DNA of 64,000 nt, from contig CAYSCH010000001.1 of NCBI GenBank assembly GCA_964429355.1, positions 1 through 64,000 of the forward strand. The letters are read 5' to 3'. Source of the DNA: JAAYAY01 sp964429355. GTDB taxonomy: Bacteria; Planctomycetota; Planctomycetia; Pirellulales; Thermoguttaceae. Positions 9,881-19,809 of the stretch are shown here, one piece after another. The notes under the pieces were generated by a model. It did no database searches. It worked only from the letters and a program-made list of their open reading frames with translations, and had not been told where the DNA came from. Position 1 is the first letter of the stretch. Every line of letters begins with the position of its first letter. A program made the position numbers and the translations under genes.

Positions 9881-11065
9881 ATGTTTCTACGGTCTGCGTT
9901 TTGCCATCTGGCACTGCTGACGTTCTTCGTCTGCCTGGATACGGCGGAGGCAGCCGAGTTGGCGGTTCGCCCGTATTTGCAGGTGGGAGCCGATGGTGCT
10001 TTCACGGTGATGTGGTGCACCGACAAGCCGGCCTACAGTTGGCTCGAATACGGCGAGACACCGGAGTTGGGACAGAAGGCCGATCGCGTGGTGGAAGGAC
10101 TGCGTGCGGCCAACACGACCCGTCATTGGGTGCGCATTCCGCCGGAGAGTTTCAAGCGACTCTACTACCGCGTGGGGTGGAAAGTGATCGACTCCTTCGG
10201 CGCTTACCGCGTAGACTTTCAAGAGCCGGCGTTCACCGACGTTTACGAGGTCCAACCGCTTCCCGGGCCGGACGATACGGTGCGGGTTGCGGTTCTGAAT
10301 GACCTTCACGAAAACTTCAGCCTGTTCACCAAGCTCTCATCGCAGCTCGAAGGGTTTGAGTACGACTTGAGCATCTTCAACGGCGATGTCTTCACCGACA
10401 TTCCCAGCGAAGACCGATTCATCCGGGCGCTGCGGACGTACAATGGGGGTGTCCGTGCATGGGAACGGCCGGTCGTCTATCAGCGGGGCAATCACGAATA
10501 TCGCGGCGCTTTCGCTCGGGACTTGCGAGGATGGTTCTCGCCGCCGGGCGACCATTTCTACGGCGCGTTTACTGCCGGGCCGGTCCGCTTCATCCTGCTG
10601 GACGCCGGCGAGGACAAGCCTGATGACAACCCGGCCTATTCCGGGCTGAACGACTTCTCCGGGTACCGGAAGGTGCAGGCGGAATTTCTCAAGCAGGAGA
10701 TCGCCGGGGAAGCATTTCGCCGGGCTACCTATCGCGTTCTGGTCCATCACATCCCGCTCTACGCCGCCGGTGGAAAGGATGCCATTTGGGCGAAGTTGCC
10801 ACGCGACGCGTGGGAGCACGTTCTGCAAGACGCCCCAATCACACTGGCAATCTGCGGTCACACCCATCGTGCCGAGATTTGCCCTGCCGGGACGGAGGGA
10901 AATTCCTATCCCGTGGCTATCGGAGGCGGATCGGGAGAGCAGGAAGCTACCGTGATGGTTCTGGAAGCCGATCCAAGGCAGCTCACTCTGAAAATGTTCG
11001 ACACGGAGGGGCAGATGATCCAGTCACTCGGTATTCAGGGCGAGTCGAAATCGGAGCGCCCTTAG
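9881..11065 (+). CDS. Secreted metallophosphoesterase with purple-acid-phosphatase-like N-terminal domain
   Basis: 394 aa. A signal peptide (FLRSAFCHLALLTFFVCLDTA, cut near AEA) indicates export. Residues about 28-110 resemble the Fn3-like domain preceding purple acid phosphatases (VRPYLQVGADGAFTVMWCTD). The catalytic domain has all dinuclear metal motifs: NDLHE (D-x-H), NGDVFTD (GD), RGNHEYR (GNHE), VHHIP and CGHTHR. It should hydrolyse phosphate esters in the periplasm or outside the cell; the substrate is unknown. The ATG at 9881 gives a complete signal peptide. Confidence 0.85.
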   Translation: MFLRSAFCHLALLTFFVCLDTAEAAELAVRPYLQVGADGAFTVMWCTDKPAYSWLEYGETPELGQKADRVVEGLRAANTTRHWVRIPPESFKRLYYRVGWKVIDSFGAYRVDFQEPAFTDVYEVQPLPGPDDTVRVAVLNDLHENFSLFTKLSSQLEGFEYDLSIFNGDVFTDIPSEDRFIRALRTYNGGVRAWERPVVYQRGNHEYRGAFARDLRGWFSPPGDHFYGAFTAGPVRFILLDAGEDKPDDNPAYSGLNDFSGYRKVQAEFLKQEIAGEAFRRATYRVLVHHIPLYAAGGKDAIWAKLPRDAWEHVLQDAPITLAICGHTHRAEICPAGTEGNSYPVAIGGGSGEQEATVMVLEADPRQLTLKMFDTEGQMIQSLGIQGESKSERP

Positions 11066-11087
11066 CGGCCCCAGGGCCGGCGCACGG

Positions 11088-11386
11088 TCACTCTGGGCCA
11101 CGAACTTCGGCCACCATTTCCAGCAGCGTGTGGAGCGACTTTTCCGAGGCGCGGGGCTCGAAAGCGTAGTAGCCCGGCCAGGTCTCGTGGCCACCCCGAA
11201 CGGCGCGGGAGTCTCCGGACCGAAAAGCGTCACCGTTTCGATCGGAGTGGGTGGCAACTGCGGACAGGCCCCGTTCGCTGTGGGCCGGTGTTCCATGGCG
11301 ACCGCCAGCTTCTCGGGCAAGGTGCCGGCCGTCTCCATCATCCGCAGGAGTCGGTTCGGCAACTGGAGCACGAGCCGAATCCCACC
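11088..11386 (-). pseudogene. 3' fragment of a broken minus-strand gene next to an assembly gap
   Basis: Coding-like sequence runs from the gap leftward, but in two frames. One frame gives IRLVLQLPNRLLRMMETAG and later IETVTLFGPETP. The last part, in another frame, gives YYAFEPRASEKSLHTLLEMV and ends at the TGA at 11088. Both have the G/C-rich third positions of the local genes, so a single-base indel around 11165-11230 is likely. The 5' part is lost in the gap. LFGPETP recalls the C-terminal lobe of family-9 glycosyltransferases, but the match is too short to name the family. Confidence 0.35.
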
Positions 11387-11396
11387 NNNNNNNNNN
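11387..11396. other. Assembly gap (10 N)
   Basis: Run of ten N. Three gaps of identical length in the window show that this is a placeholder size, not a measured distance. Confidence 0.98.
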
Positions 11397-11642
11397 GTAT
11401 TGCTTGGAGGGTCTTAGCATTATTTCGGGCCGCGTGAGCGTGCGAGCGACAAAAGAGTTAGGTGTTTTGGTCGAGACGTAAACATGCTGGCGGGAGGACG
11501 TTACGGCCCCGAGATAGAGCACAAGTGTATACTACCCGAATGAGGTATGCTCCGAAAGTCGGGGCCTGCATTTTCGGCCCAGATGGGGGGCGGCACGTGG
11601 GTGGCGGGTTGGAGCGAATCGGCTCGAGGGGTCGAGAAATGT

Positions 11643-11940
11643 ATCGATTCAGGTTGCCAAAGATCGGACGATGGGCTGGCCCCGGCCCTGGGCGGGCGAG
11701 CGTGGGACAGCCAGACGAGGAGGTTCAGTATACACGATTTCTGAACATCAGTTCAGTAGATTTTTGGCCACCCTGCTGGCGAGGGGCACGAGCAGGGAGC
11801 AAGGAGCAGGGAGCGGGCAGCAGGGAGCAGGGAGCAGGGAGCAGGGAGCAGGGAGCAGGGAACAAGGAGCAGGGAGGGAGACTCCTGGGGCCCTGAAACG
11901 AGCCCGCGGTGCTGCCCGATCTTTGGCGAATCCGATTTCA
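11643..11940. repeat. Inverted-repeat-bounded segment containing the heptamer array
   Basis: A perfect 12-bp inverted repeat (GCCAAAGATCGG at 11656-11667, CCGATCTTTGGC at 11916-11927) bounds about 270 bases. Similarity continues outward with one small gap (ATCG-ATTC on both arms), giving arms of about 20-25 bases. No transposase is inside. It could be a small non-autonomous element or a chance structure. Confidence 0.4.
11791..11874. repeat. Tandem heptamer repeat, 12 units of AGCAGGG
   Basis: Twelve consecutive 7-base units, eight or nine of them exactly AGCAGGG and the others with one or two changes (AGCAAGG, AGCGGGC, AACAAGG). It is direct, without spacers, and lies about 90 bases beyond the ftsY stop. 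No reliable gene covers it. Confidence 0.95.
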
Positions 11941-11961
11941 GAACTTGTTTTCGGCCGCCGC

Positions 11962-12885
11962 TTAGCGTCCGACCTCGTCGAAGAGGGCGTCGACGAACGG
12001 GTTCGGCTCGAAGAGGGCCAGGTCGTCGGCCTGCTCGCCGACGCCGACGTATTTGACCGGCAGTCCGACGGACTGGCGAATCGCGACCACGACACCCCCC
12101 TTGGCGGTGCCGTCGAGCTTGGCCAGGACGATCCCGGAGCACTGGACGGCCTCGGTGAAATGCTGTGCCTGGCTGATGCCGTTCTGGCCCGTCGTGGCGT
12201 CGAGCACGAGGATCACCTCGTGGGGAGCCTCGGGAATCTGTTTGCGGATGACGCGAAAGATCTTGGTCAGTTCCTGCATCAGGTTCTGTTGCGTCTGCAA
12301 ACGGCCGGCTGTGTCGACGATGCAGACGTCGGCACCGATCTCGAGCGCCCGTGCCACGGCCCGGTGGGCCACGCTTGCCGGATCGGTACCCTGGCTGCCG
12401 GTGACGATCTCGGCTCCGAGCCTCTGGGCCCACACGGTGAGCTGCTCGACGGCAGCCGCTCGGAAGGTATCGGCCGCGCCGAGTACGACCTTTTTGCCGG
12501 AGTCGGAGAAGAGCCTGGCGAGCTTTGCGATCGAGGTGGTCTTGCCGCAGCCGTTGACACCGCAGACCATGATCACGGTGGGGCCGCTTTCGGCAAAACG
12601 GATCGGTTCGGCGGGCTGGATCATCAACTCCTTGAGTTTCTTCTTGACCTCTTCGAGCACTTCCGCGAGGTGGACGACCCGGCCGCGGAAGGCCGTGCGA
12701 ACGCTGTCGACGGTCTCCTGGGCGGAGCGAACGCCCATGTCGGTCTTGATCAGTCTTTCGAAAAGCTCGTCCAGGAACTGGTCATCGACGAGGCGGCCCT
12801 CGGTCTTGAAGAGGTCGCGGATGTCGGTATTGAGCAGTTGGGTGGTTTTTTTGAGGCCTTGCTTGAATTTGTCGAATAGGCCCAT
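11962..12885 (-). CDS. ftsY: Signal recognition particle receptor FtsY
   Basis: SRP-receptor GTPase that docks ribosome-SRP complexes at the membrane. 307 aa, consisting of the NG domain with a short N-terminus and no long acidic A domain. Motifs: P-loop GVNGCGKTTSIAKLA, DTFRAAAVEQL, DTAGRLQTQ, TKLDG-equivalent AKLDGTAKGG, and GVGEQADDLALF near the end. Last gene of the minus-strand housekeeping block, 12 bases after nusB. Confidence 0.96.
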   Translation of the reverse strand: MGLFDKFKQGLKKTTQLLNTDIRDLFKTEGRLVDDQFLDELFERLIKTDMGVRSAQETVDSVRTAFRGRVVHLAEVLEEVKKKLKELMIQPAEPIRFAESGPTVIMVCGVNGCGKTTSIAKLARLFSDSGKKVVLGAADTFRAAAVEQLTVWAQRLGAEIVTGSQGTDPASVAHRAVARALEIGADVCIVDTAGRLQTQQNLMQELTKIFRVIRKQIPEAPHEVILVLDATTGQNGISQAQHFTEAVQCSGIVLAKLDGTAKGGVVVAIRQSVGLPVKYVGVGEQADDLALFEPNPFVDALFDEVGR

Positions 12886-12897
12886 GGCTGGCTTTCT

Positions 12898-13503
12898 CTA
12901 CGCTGAGGGTACGAGTCGATCGAGGATGCCGTTGACGAACTGGGCCGACTGGGCGGCCCCGAAACGTTTGGCCAGTTCGATGGCCTCGTCGATGGCGACG
13001 GCACGAGGTGTGTCGGTGTGAAGGAGTTCGAAGGCGGCGAGCCGCAGGATGTTGCGATCGGTTGCCGCCATACGGTCGAGTGTCCAGTTATCGGCCGTGG
13101 CGTTCAAGGCGGCGTCGATCTGGGAACGGTTCTTGCGGGTGCCGGCAACCAGGGATCGGCAGAACCCGACCAGTCCGGTGATGGAGTCTGGCAGCGAAAA
13201 GAAGTCGCCGGCGAACTCCGTGTCCGTGAGCAACTCATAGACTGATTGATGGAGAGCGTCGCAGTTCGAGCCGGCAGTCTGGTCGAGCATCCAGTCGTCG
13301 GCCTCCTGGCTCAACACGGTGTCGATTTCGGGCTGGGCTCGCCGCAGCGCCGGGGGAAGCGCGTCGACGAATTCGGCCATTGCGATCATGAGGATCCGCT
13401 GCCGGATGAAAGCATCGGCGTCGGCCGGGTTGTTGCGCGGATTGAGGTCGTCCTGATAGAGGACCTGGAAGGCGACTTCTCGAGCGTGACTGCGTTTTGC
13501 CAT
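12898..13503 (-). CDS. nusB: Transcription antitermination factor NusB with insertion
   Basis: RNA-binding antitermination factor, 201 aa versus about 140 for typical NusB. The N-terminal ARExAFQVLYQ motif and the C-terminal block (RMAATDRNILRLAAFELL, then AIDEAIELAKRFG and FVNGILDRL) are clear. The extra 50-60 residues lie between, about residues 35-95, including EADDWMLDQ. It fits between ribH and ftsY. Assignment is firm; the role of the insertion is unknown. Confidence 0.93.
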   Translation of the reverse strand: MAKRSHAREVAFQVLYQDDLNPRNNPADADAFIRQRILMIAMAEFVDALPPALRRAQPEIDTVLSQEADDWMLDQTAGSNCDALHQSVYELLTDTEFAGDFFSLPDSITGLVGFCRSLVAGTRKNRSQIDAALNATADNWTLDRMAATDRNILRLAAFELLHTDTPRAVAIDEAIELAKRFGAAQSAQFVNGILDRLVPSA

Positions 13504-13629
13504 CTTGACGCTATCTCTCTACGAAGGATGGACACGGTGTGTCGCGATCTTGCCGGGTTCGGGCCGGAATGTCCGCAGCAGCGTTGCTGGCATGCAGGCA
13601 ACCGGTGTCGACGGCAGACCATTTCCGGA

Positions 13630-14148
13630 TCACGAGTCCTCCGAATCGGGTATCTGCCGCAGGAGATCGAGCATTTCGAGGGCGGCCTCGGCGCATTCGG
13701 CGCCTTTGTTACCGACGCGGCTGTCGGGCCGGTCCTTGCCGCGAGTGCCGGCCTCGCCGCCGCTACGGGCGATCGCCTGATCGAGGGTGTTGCAGGTGAG
13801 GACTCCGAAGATGACCGGAAGTCCGGTGTCGAGTCCGAGTTGGGCAAGGGCCAGGCTGACGGCGCGGTTGATATGCTCGTCGTGCGACGTTTCGCCCTTG
13901 ATCACGGCACCGAGGCAAAGGACCGCATCGTACTTATCTGCGTCGGCCAGGCGCGAAGCCACCGTGGGAATCTCGAAGGCCCCGGGAACCCAGAAGACAT
14001 CGATCGCATCGTCGGCGACCTCGTGCTTCTTGAGGGTGTCGATCGCCCCTTCGGCCAGCCGGGACGTGATCGACTGATTGAATCGCGAGACGACGATGGC
14101 AAACCGGCCTAGCGTCCGGCCGGCCTTTCCTTCAAATACCGGAGACAT
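13630..14148 (-). CDS. ribH: 6,7-dimethyl-8-ribityllumazine synthase
   Basis: Penultimate enzyme of riboflavin synthesis, condensing the pyrimidine with dihydroxybutanone phosphate. 172 aa, normal length. Motifs: VSRFNQSIT, WVPGAFEIP, LGAVIKGETSHDEHI (catalytic His in the SHDE segment), and PVIFGVLTCNTLDQAIAR. The ATG at 14148 was chosen over the frame to 14268, which lacks homology; the upstream sequence has no Shine-Dalgarno match. It lies about 125 bases before nusB in the same direction. Confidence 0.95.
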   Translation of the reverse strand: MSPVFEGKAGRTLGRFAIVVSRFNQSITSRLAEGAIDTLKKHEVADDAIDVFWVPGAFEIPTVASRLADADKYDAVLCLGAVIKGETSHDEHINRAVSLALAQLGLDTGLPVIFGVLTCNTLDQAIARSGGEAGTRGKDRPDSRVGNKGAECAEAALEMLDLLRQIPDSEDS

Positions 14149-14269
14149 GGGGGGTATCGTGTTACGGGGTTCTTGGGACGTGTTCAGGGAGACGGGAATC
14201 GGGTTCAGAGGTGCCGAGGGAGGGCACAGCAGCAGGAGGCGGTGCCTGAAACCGCGAATCCTTCCCAAC

Positions 14270-15742
14270 TCACTTCAAGTTCATGCTCATGAGGAACTCG
14301 GCGTTGGTTTTGGTTTTTCTCAGTCGTTCGACGAGGAGTTCCATAGCTTCGGGAGGATTCATTTCGCTCAAGGCACGACGGAGGATACATACGCGACGGT
14401 ATTCTTCGGGGTCCATGAGCATTTCTTCCCGGCGGGTGCCGCTGGCGCTGATATCGATCGTGGGCCAGATGCGTTTATCCACCAATGCCCGGCTGAGAAT
14501 GATCTCCAGGTTGCCGGTGCCTTTGAATTCCTCGAAGATCACTTCGTCCATTCGGCTGCCGGTGTCGACCAGGGCGGTGGCGAGAATCGTCAGCGAGCCG
14601 CCTTCCTCGACCTTTCGCGCGGCGCCGAAGAAGCGTTTGGGACGCTGCAGGGCGTTGGCATCCACGCCGCCGGAAAGGATCTTTCCGGAGTTAGGGCATT
14701 CGGCGTTCCAGGCCCGGGCCAGCCGGGTGATCGAATCGAGGAAGATCATCACGTCGTAGCCGTATTCGACCATCCGCTTGGCTTTTTCCAGAACCATCTC
14801 GGAGACCTGGATATGGCGCGCGGCGGGTTCGTCGAAGGTCGAGCTGATTACTTCGCACTTAGGTCCTTTTACCTGCCGCTCCATGTCAGTCACCTCCTCC
14901 GGGCGTTCGTCGATCAGGAGCATGAAGACATAGAGGTTGGGGTAGTTGGCCAGTGCGGCCTTGGCCATTTTCTGCATGAGGATCGTCTTCCCGGCCCGGG
15001 GAGGGCTGACGATCAGCCCGCGCTGCCCGAACCCGACAGGCACGATCATATCGACGACCCGAGTGTTGATGTCGCCGTTGGGATCCTCCATGACGATCCG
15101 CTGGTCAGGATGCAGCGGCGTCAGTTCGTCGAACGCCACCTTGGTCGAAACGAGCTTTGGATCCTCGTAGTTGAGAGCCTCCACGCGGAGCAGGGCAAAG
15201 TAGCGTTCGTTTTCCTTCGGAGGGCGGATCTGGCCGGAAACGGTGGTACCGGTGCGGAGTCCGAAGCGGCGGATCTGGCTTGGAGAAACGTAGATGTCAT
15301 CGGGGCAGGAAAGGTAGTGATAATCGGGGCTGCGTAGAAACCCGAACCCGTCGGGCAGGATCTCCAGGGTGCCCTCGCCGTACATCAGCCCGTTGAGCTT
15401 GACCCGTTCCTTCAGGATCTTGAAAATCAGATCCTGCTTTTTCATGCCGGCATAGTCGCCGAGATTTTCTTTCTTGGCCTCATCGATCAACTCGGCCATC
15501 GACATGCGCTGCAATTCGGCGATGTGGGTGTCGCCCGACTGTTTGATCTCTTCGTAGCGATCGTTGGTGCGTACGTCGTAGTAGCGATCCGTTCCTTCGG
15601 CGATCTCCTCGGCCATCGACACGGGCTCTTCGTCGTAGATCTCCTGGATGGGATCCACAGGGGCTTTCTTGGGAGTATTCCTGGTGGAAGACCCGCGTCG
15701 GTTGAGGCGAGCGCCCGGTTGATCGTCTTTTGCGGATGCCAT
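14270..15742 (-). CDS. rho: Transcription termination factor Rho
   Basis: Hexameric RNA helicase terminating untranslated transcripts. 490 aa. A charged, lineage-specific N-terminal extension (about residues 1-75) precedes the Rho N-terminal domain ([13 protein letters not shown]). The RNA-binding cold-shock fold follows ([20 protein letters not shown]) and then the ATPase with P-loop [25 protein letters not shown], and [10 protein letters not shown]. The start is the ATG at 15742 with GAGGAG ten bases upstream; an in-frame TTG at 15760 is possible. Downstream of coaE by about 170 bases. Confidence 0.97.
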   Translation of the reverse strand: MASAKDDQPGARLNRRGSSTRNTPKKAPVDPIQEIYDEEPVSMAEEIAEGTDRYYDVRTNDRYEEIKQSGDTHIAELQRMSMAELIDEAKKENLGDYAGMKKQDLIFKILKERVKLNGLMYGEGTLEILPDGFGFLRSPDYHYLSCPDDIYVSPSQIRRFGLRTGTTVSGQIRPPKENERYFALLRVEALNYEDPKLVSTKVAFDELTPLHPDQRIVMEDPNGDINTRVVDMIVPVGFGQRGLIVSPPRAGKTILMQKMAKAALANYPNLYVFMLLIDERPEEVTDMERQVKGPKCEVISSTFDEPAARHIQVSEMVLEKAKRMVEYGYDVMIFLDSITRLARAWNAECPNSGKILSGGVDANALQRPKRFFGAARKVEEGGSLTILATALVDTGSRMDEVIFEEFKGTGNLEIILSRALVDKRIWPTIDISASGTRREEMLMDPEEYRRVCILRRALSEMNPPEAMELLVERLRKTKTNAEFLMSMNLK

Positions 15743-15910
15743 AAGGGCAAAGCTCCTCAAGGGATGAGAGGATTCGGCGAGCGGAAGTCACCGAAGGTGG
15801 GTTGTTGGGCACGGAGTGCCTGGGTGGATGGAAGGAAAAGCCGTCGCGGAAAAGGGAACAAACGCAAGGGATGGGATCAAGGCAGGGGGGACGCAAGTTG
15901 CAGGTGGAAG

Positions 15911-16519
15911 TCACGGGCCGGTCAAGGATTGCCAGAGTTGTGCGACTTGTCTGCGTGCCTGCTCGATATCGCCGGCGTTCTCAAGCGTGACATCGGCGCG
16001 AGCCCGCTTGGCCTCCAAGGGCATCTGGGCATGTTCGCGTGCTTCGAATTCCGCCGAGGTCCAGCCGCGCTCGAGTGCCCGCTGGAGGCGAACCTCGCGG
16101 GGCACGTCAACGAAAACGAGCATACTACACAACTTATCCCAACCGGCCTCAAGAAGCAACGGCGCGTCGAGGACCGCCACACGACAGCGTTTGGCTGCCA
16201 GATCCTTCGCCTGATCGCGGATCATCTTCCCGATTTCCGGATGGGTCCACTCCTCGAGGATCTGGCGCTCTCGGAGGCCATCCGGAGGAGGGGCAAAGAC
16301 GATCTTGGCCAGGCGGACGCGATCGAGCCGCCCCTCGGCGTCGAAAACACCTTCACCCCAACGACTTCGGGCAGCGGCTTCGACCTTTGCCAGCCGCAGG
16401 GCCTGGTGCCCGGCTCGATCCGCATCGATCACACTGGCGCCCGCGTCGGCCAGCAATCGAGCAACGAGACTCTTGCCACTGGCCACACCTCCGAGAATGC
16501 CCACGACCTGCATACCCAT
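15911..16519 (-). CDS. coaE: Dephospho-CoA kinase
   Basis: Last step of coenzyme A synthesis, phosphorylating dephospho-CoA. 202 aa. P-loop GGVASGKS at about 9-16, then DADRAGHQA (substrate Asp), LDAPLLLEAGWDKLC and the VDVPREVRLQRALER lid segment. The start is the ATG at 16519 or the one two codons later (16513); no strong ribosome site distinguishes them. The frame is open upstream only because polA is frameshifted (see polA); the natural polA stop at 16557-16559 lies 37 bases before this start. A PolA-CoaE fusion is therefore not believed. Confidence 0.93.
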   Translation of the reverse strand: MGMQVVGILGGVASGKSLVARLLADAGASVIDADRAGHQALRLAKVEAAARSRWGEGVFDAEGRLDRVRLAKIVFAPPPDGLRERQILEEWTHPEIGKMIRDQAKDLAAKRCRVAVLDAPLLLEAGWDKLCSMLVFVDVPREVRLQRALERGWTSAEFEAREHAQMPLEAKRARADVTLENAGDIEQARRQVAQLWQSLTGP

Positions 16520-16556
16520 CGCCGGAACTCGTTTACATATATACGTTTGTAGTGGA

Positions 16557-19393
16557 TTACCAGACCAGCGGCTCGGCATCGGCCCAGGTGGTGCCAGCCT
16601 TGACATCGACCTTGAGCGGTACCGACATGGGCCAGGCACGAGGGTCGCCGCGATTTCGACCTCGTCGGGAGGCACTTCCAGGACCAGCTCGTCGTGGATC
16701 TGCAGCAGCATGCGACTTCGCCGCTTCTCCTCGACCAGCCGGCGACGGACAGCCAGCATGGCCAACTTGATCAGGTCGGCGGCCGAGCCCTGGATCACCG
16801 TATTGACCGCAGTCCGTTCGGCGAGGTTGCGCTGGCGAGGCGGATTGGGCCGCACCCCCTCGATGGCTCGCCTGCGTCCAAGAATTGTCTTGACATATCC
16901 ATGCTCAAGGCACTCGCGGAGGATCTCGTCGAGAAAGGTCTCGATGCCGGGGTAACCGGCGAAATAGGCCGCGATAAACTCCGCCGCTTCGTCTTTCTCG
17001 ATCCCCAACTGCTTGGCCAGTCCCCAGGCGGTCTGACCGTAGATCACGCCGAAGTTGACCGCCTTGGCCTGGCGGCGCATATCGGGGGTGACCTTTTCCA
17101 GTTCCACGCCGTAGACCTGCCCCGCTACCCGGGCGTGGATGTCTTCGTCGCGTCGGAATGCCTGGCAGAGGTTCTCGTCGCGAGAGAAGTGGGCCAGCAC
17201 GCGCAGTTCAATCTGGGAATAGTCGGCGGCCAGGAGCAGCCAGCCATCTTCCCCGGGTATGAAGGCCGAACGGATTTCGCGCCCAGCTTCCGTGCGGACC
17301 GGGATGTTCTGCAGGTTCGGATCGCTGGAACTCAGTCGTCCGGTGGCGGCAACAACCTGATTGAAGGAAGCATGGACCCGTCCGGTGGCGGGGAGAACCA
17401 TGTCGGGCAAGGCATCGACGTAGGTGCCCTTGAGCTTGGCGATCTGGCGGTAGTCGAGAAGGCGCGCGGGCAAGGCATGCCGATGAGCCAGTTCTTCCAG
17501 CACTTCGGCGTCGGTGCTGGGGCCCGTCTTGGCGGTCTTCTTGACGACCGGAAGCTTCAGTTCCTCGAACAACACCTGCTGAAGCTGTTTCGGCGATGCA
17601 ATGTTGAACTCGTGGCCCGCGATCTGGTAGATCTCACGTTCCAGGGCCACAAGCCGCTGGCCGTGGCGCACGCTCAGCTCGCGGAGCCGGGCCACGTCGA
17701 CTCGGATTCCCAGGTATTCCAGTTCGGCCAGGACCTCGACCAGCGGCATTTCGACCTTGGAGAACAAGTCGCCCAGCTCGGACTCGGCCAGCTTCTTTTC
17801 CAGGATCGGCTTGAGCCACAGGGGCACGATGGCATCTTCGGCGGCATATTCGGCCACCTTCGCCACGGGCACCTCATCCATTCTTTTCTGGTTCTTGCCC
17901 GAGCCGATGAGCTCGTGGATCTTGATGGTTTCGTGCTGGAGGTAGCGTCGTGCCAACTCGTCGAGGGTATGGTTGCGACTGCCGGCGTCGAGCAGGTAGC
18001 TGGCCACGATCGTGTCAAAGGCGATGCCGGCCAGATGAATGCCGGCGGAGCGGAGCACTATGTAGTCGTATTTGAGATTTTGCCCGATCTTCTCAATGGC
18101 GGGATTCTCGAGGATCGGCCGGAGAGTCTCGAGGACAACCTCCGGATCAAGGCAGGGATCGCCCTCCGGAGCGCGGACGGGGATGTACCAGGCTTCCTGG
18201 TCGTTCCAGGCAAAACTATAGCCGACAATCTGGGCCCAACGAGGCCAGAGATGGGTCGTCTCCGTATCCACCGAGAAGCACTTCTGGGCGGCGAGTTCCG
18301 CGGCGAAGGTTCGAAGGGCGGCGGGAGAATCGACGAGGTGGTAGGTCGGTTTCCGCCGAGAAACCGTTGCCGGTATCTCCTCCTGCAGCGCGGCGGCCTT
18401 TTCGGTGAGGGCGCGGAAGTTGAACTGCCGAAAAAGGGCCGTGAGGCTCTTTCCATCTACGCCCCGAACTCGCCCCCCCTGCCAGTCGATGGGCACGGGC
18501 ACGTGGGCGTCGAGCCGCACGAGTTGGCGGCTGAGCTGGGCCAGCTCAATATTCTCGTTGAACGCCTGCCGCCGCTTGGGTCCAAGCCCCTCGCCGCCAG
18601 CAGCTATGGCCCCATCGAGGGAACCGTGGTCCTGAAGAAGTTTTTTGGCAAACCCTGGTCCCAGGCCGGGAACTCCGGGGATGTTGTCGGTGCTGTCGCC
18701 GGTGATCGCCTGGAAGTCGACCACCTGGTCGGGACGGATTCCCCAATCCTTCTGGAGGGCCGCTGCGTCGAAGACCAGGTTTTTGCGGATGTTGTAGAGG
18801 GCAACGTGGTCGGTGATGAGCTGGCGGCAATCCTTGTCGGAGGTGACCAGGAGGCAGCGACCGCCAAGCTGCTCGGTGACGCGGGCCACGGTGGCCAGAA
18901 TATCGTCGGCTTCATAGCCCGGAAGCCCGAGGGCTGGTATGCGAAATCCCGCCAGCATTCGGCGGATCGTGGCAATCTGGGGCACCAGGTCGTCGGGCAT
19001 GGCCGAACGGGTGATCTTGTAGCCGGTGTACAGCCCGTGCCGAAACGTGGGCCCCGGCATATCGAAGGCGCAGAAGCAGTAGGTCGGCTGCTTCTCTTCG
19101 AGGAGGAAGAACAGATCTCGGGCAAAGCCGAAGACGGCCCCCACCGGCTCGCCTTTGGGACCGGTCATCTCGGGCAGGGCGTGGAACAACTGGTAAATGA
19201 GGTTGTGGGCGTCGATGACGTAGACCGTCGCCCCATCGAGACTCTCCGGTGGAGGGGTATCGAGAGCCGTGGGGGCGAGAGCGAGGGGGGAGAGGTCTGC
19301 GGTCTCGGATGGGGCAGTGCCAGACTCACCGGCTGCCAAGTCCGGCTCGGCTTCCATGCCGAAAAGCATCCTTTGCTGGGGGTCTTTGGCCAT
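16557..19393 (-). CDS. polA: DNA polymerase I, frameshifted near the 3' end
   Basis: Repair and Okazaki-fragment polymerase, about 945 codons. It has the 5'-3' exonuclease domain (VYVIDAHNLIYQLFHAL, then GLPGYEADDILA), a 3'-5' exonuclease domain with an intact DTET metal site (FSVDTETTHLWPRW), and the polymerase domain (DYSQIELRVLAHF, AVNFGVIYGQT, LQIHDELVLEVP). After EIAATLV (around 16636) the frame leaves homology. The expected ending MSVPLKVDVKAG...EPLVW then TAA (16557-16559) is present one frame over. Roughly seven codons are also missing, so a deletion of 3k+1 bases (about 19) is inferred. Essential gene, so an assembly error is the likelier cause. ATG at 19393. Confidence 0.92.
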
Positions 19394-19809
19394 TTCGTGG
19401 GCCCCTGGACGAATGGAGTTGTCAGGTTCTCACGATAGCCGACCGCCGGGCGGGGAACCAGCCGGGGCGTTGGGATGAGATGTACGGATTGAGAAGAGAG
19501 GAAAACCAAGAAGTCTGTGAGCTTGTCCCCGGATGGTGGGGGTTTTTCGTTGACACCCTTTTTCGCCCGGTTTAGAATCGACGCTAGGGTCTGGGCTTTG
19601 GCGATCGAGGTGATTGGGGACCTCCCAAGAGACCCTCCAGGACGCGAACTCCAAACCTGCTTTTCCCAACCATTTCCGCTATTTCGCTGACCGAGCTGGA
19701 AGGACGACCTTCGCGGCAGCAGGCGGGCGATCCCAATACAACCACCGTGGCCGATGGCCGAGCGCGGTATTCCTTGATCGGGAATCATCGCTGCAGAGGA
19801 GCACGAGAT
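19394..19809. other. Divergent intergenic region, polA / coiled-coil protein gene
   Basis: 416 bases without a gene. It holds a strong plus-strand promoter (separate entry) and a leader of about 225 bases with a small hairpin (ATTCC/GGAAT, about 19769-19786) just before the ribosome site. No obvious polA promoter. Confidence 0.6.
19550..19578 (+). promoter_or_regulatory. Strong sigma-70 promoter
   Basis: TTGACA (19550-19555), exactly 17 bases, then TAGAAT (19573-19578). It matches 6/6 at -35 and 5/6 at -10 and points toward the gene at 19810. Confidence 0.8.

Noticed and set aside
11791..11874. Possible CRISPR array
   Set aside because: Units are 7 bases, directly adjacent with no spacers, and no cas genes are nearby.
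11753..12433. Minus-strand frame through the heptamer repeat and ftsY
   Set aside because: It overlaps ftsY in another phase, and its end is just a translation of the tandem repeat.
15911..19393. A single 1160-aa PolA-CoaE fusion protein
   Set aside because: The natural PolA end and stop are present in another frame at 16557 and CoaE has its own start. The fusion results from a frameshift.
16694..19438. Long plus-strand open frame opposite polA
   Set aside because: Shadow of polA; the composition is typical of antisense frames and the polA motifs are unmistakable.
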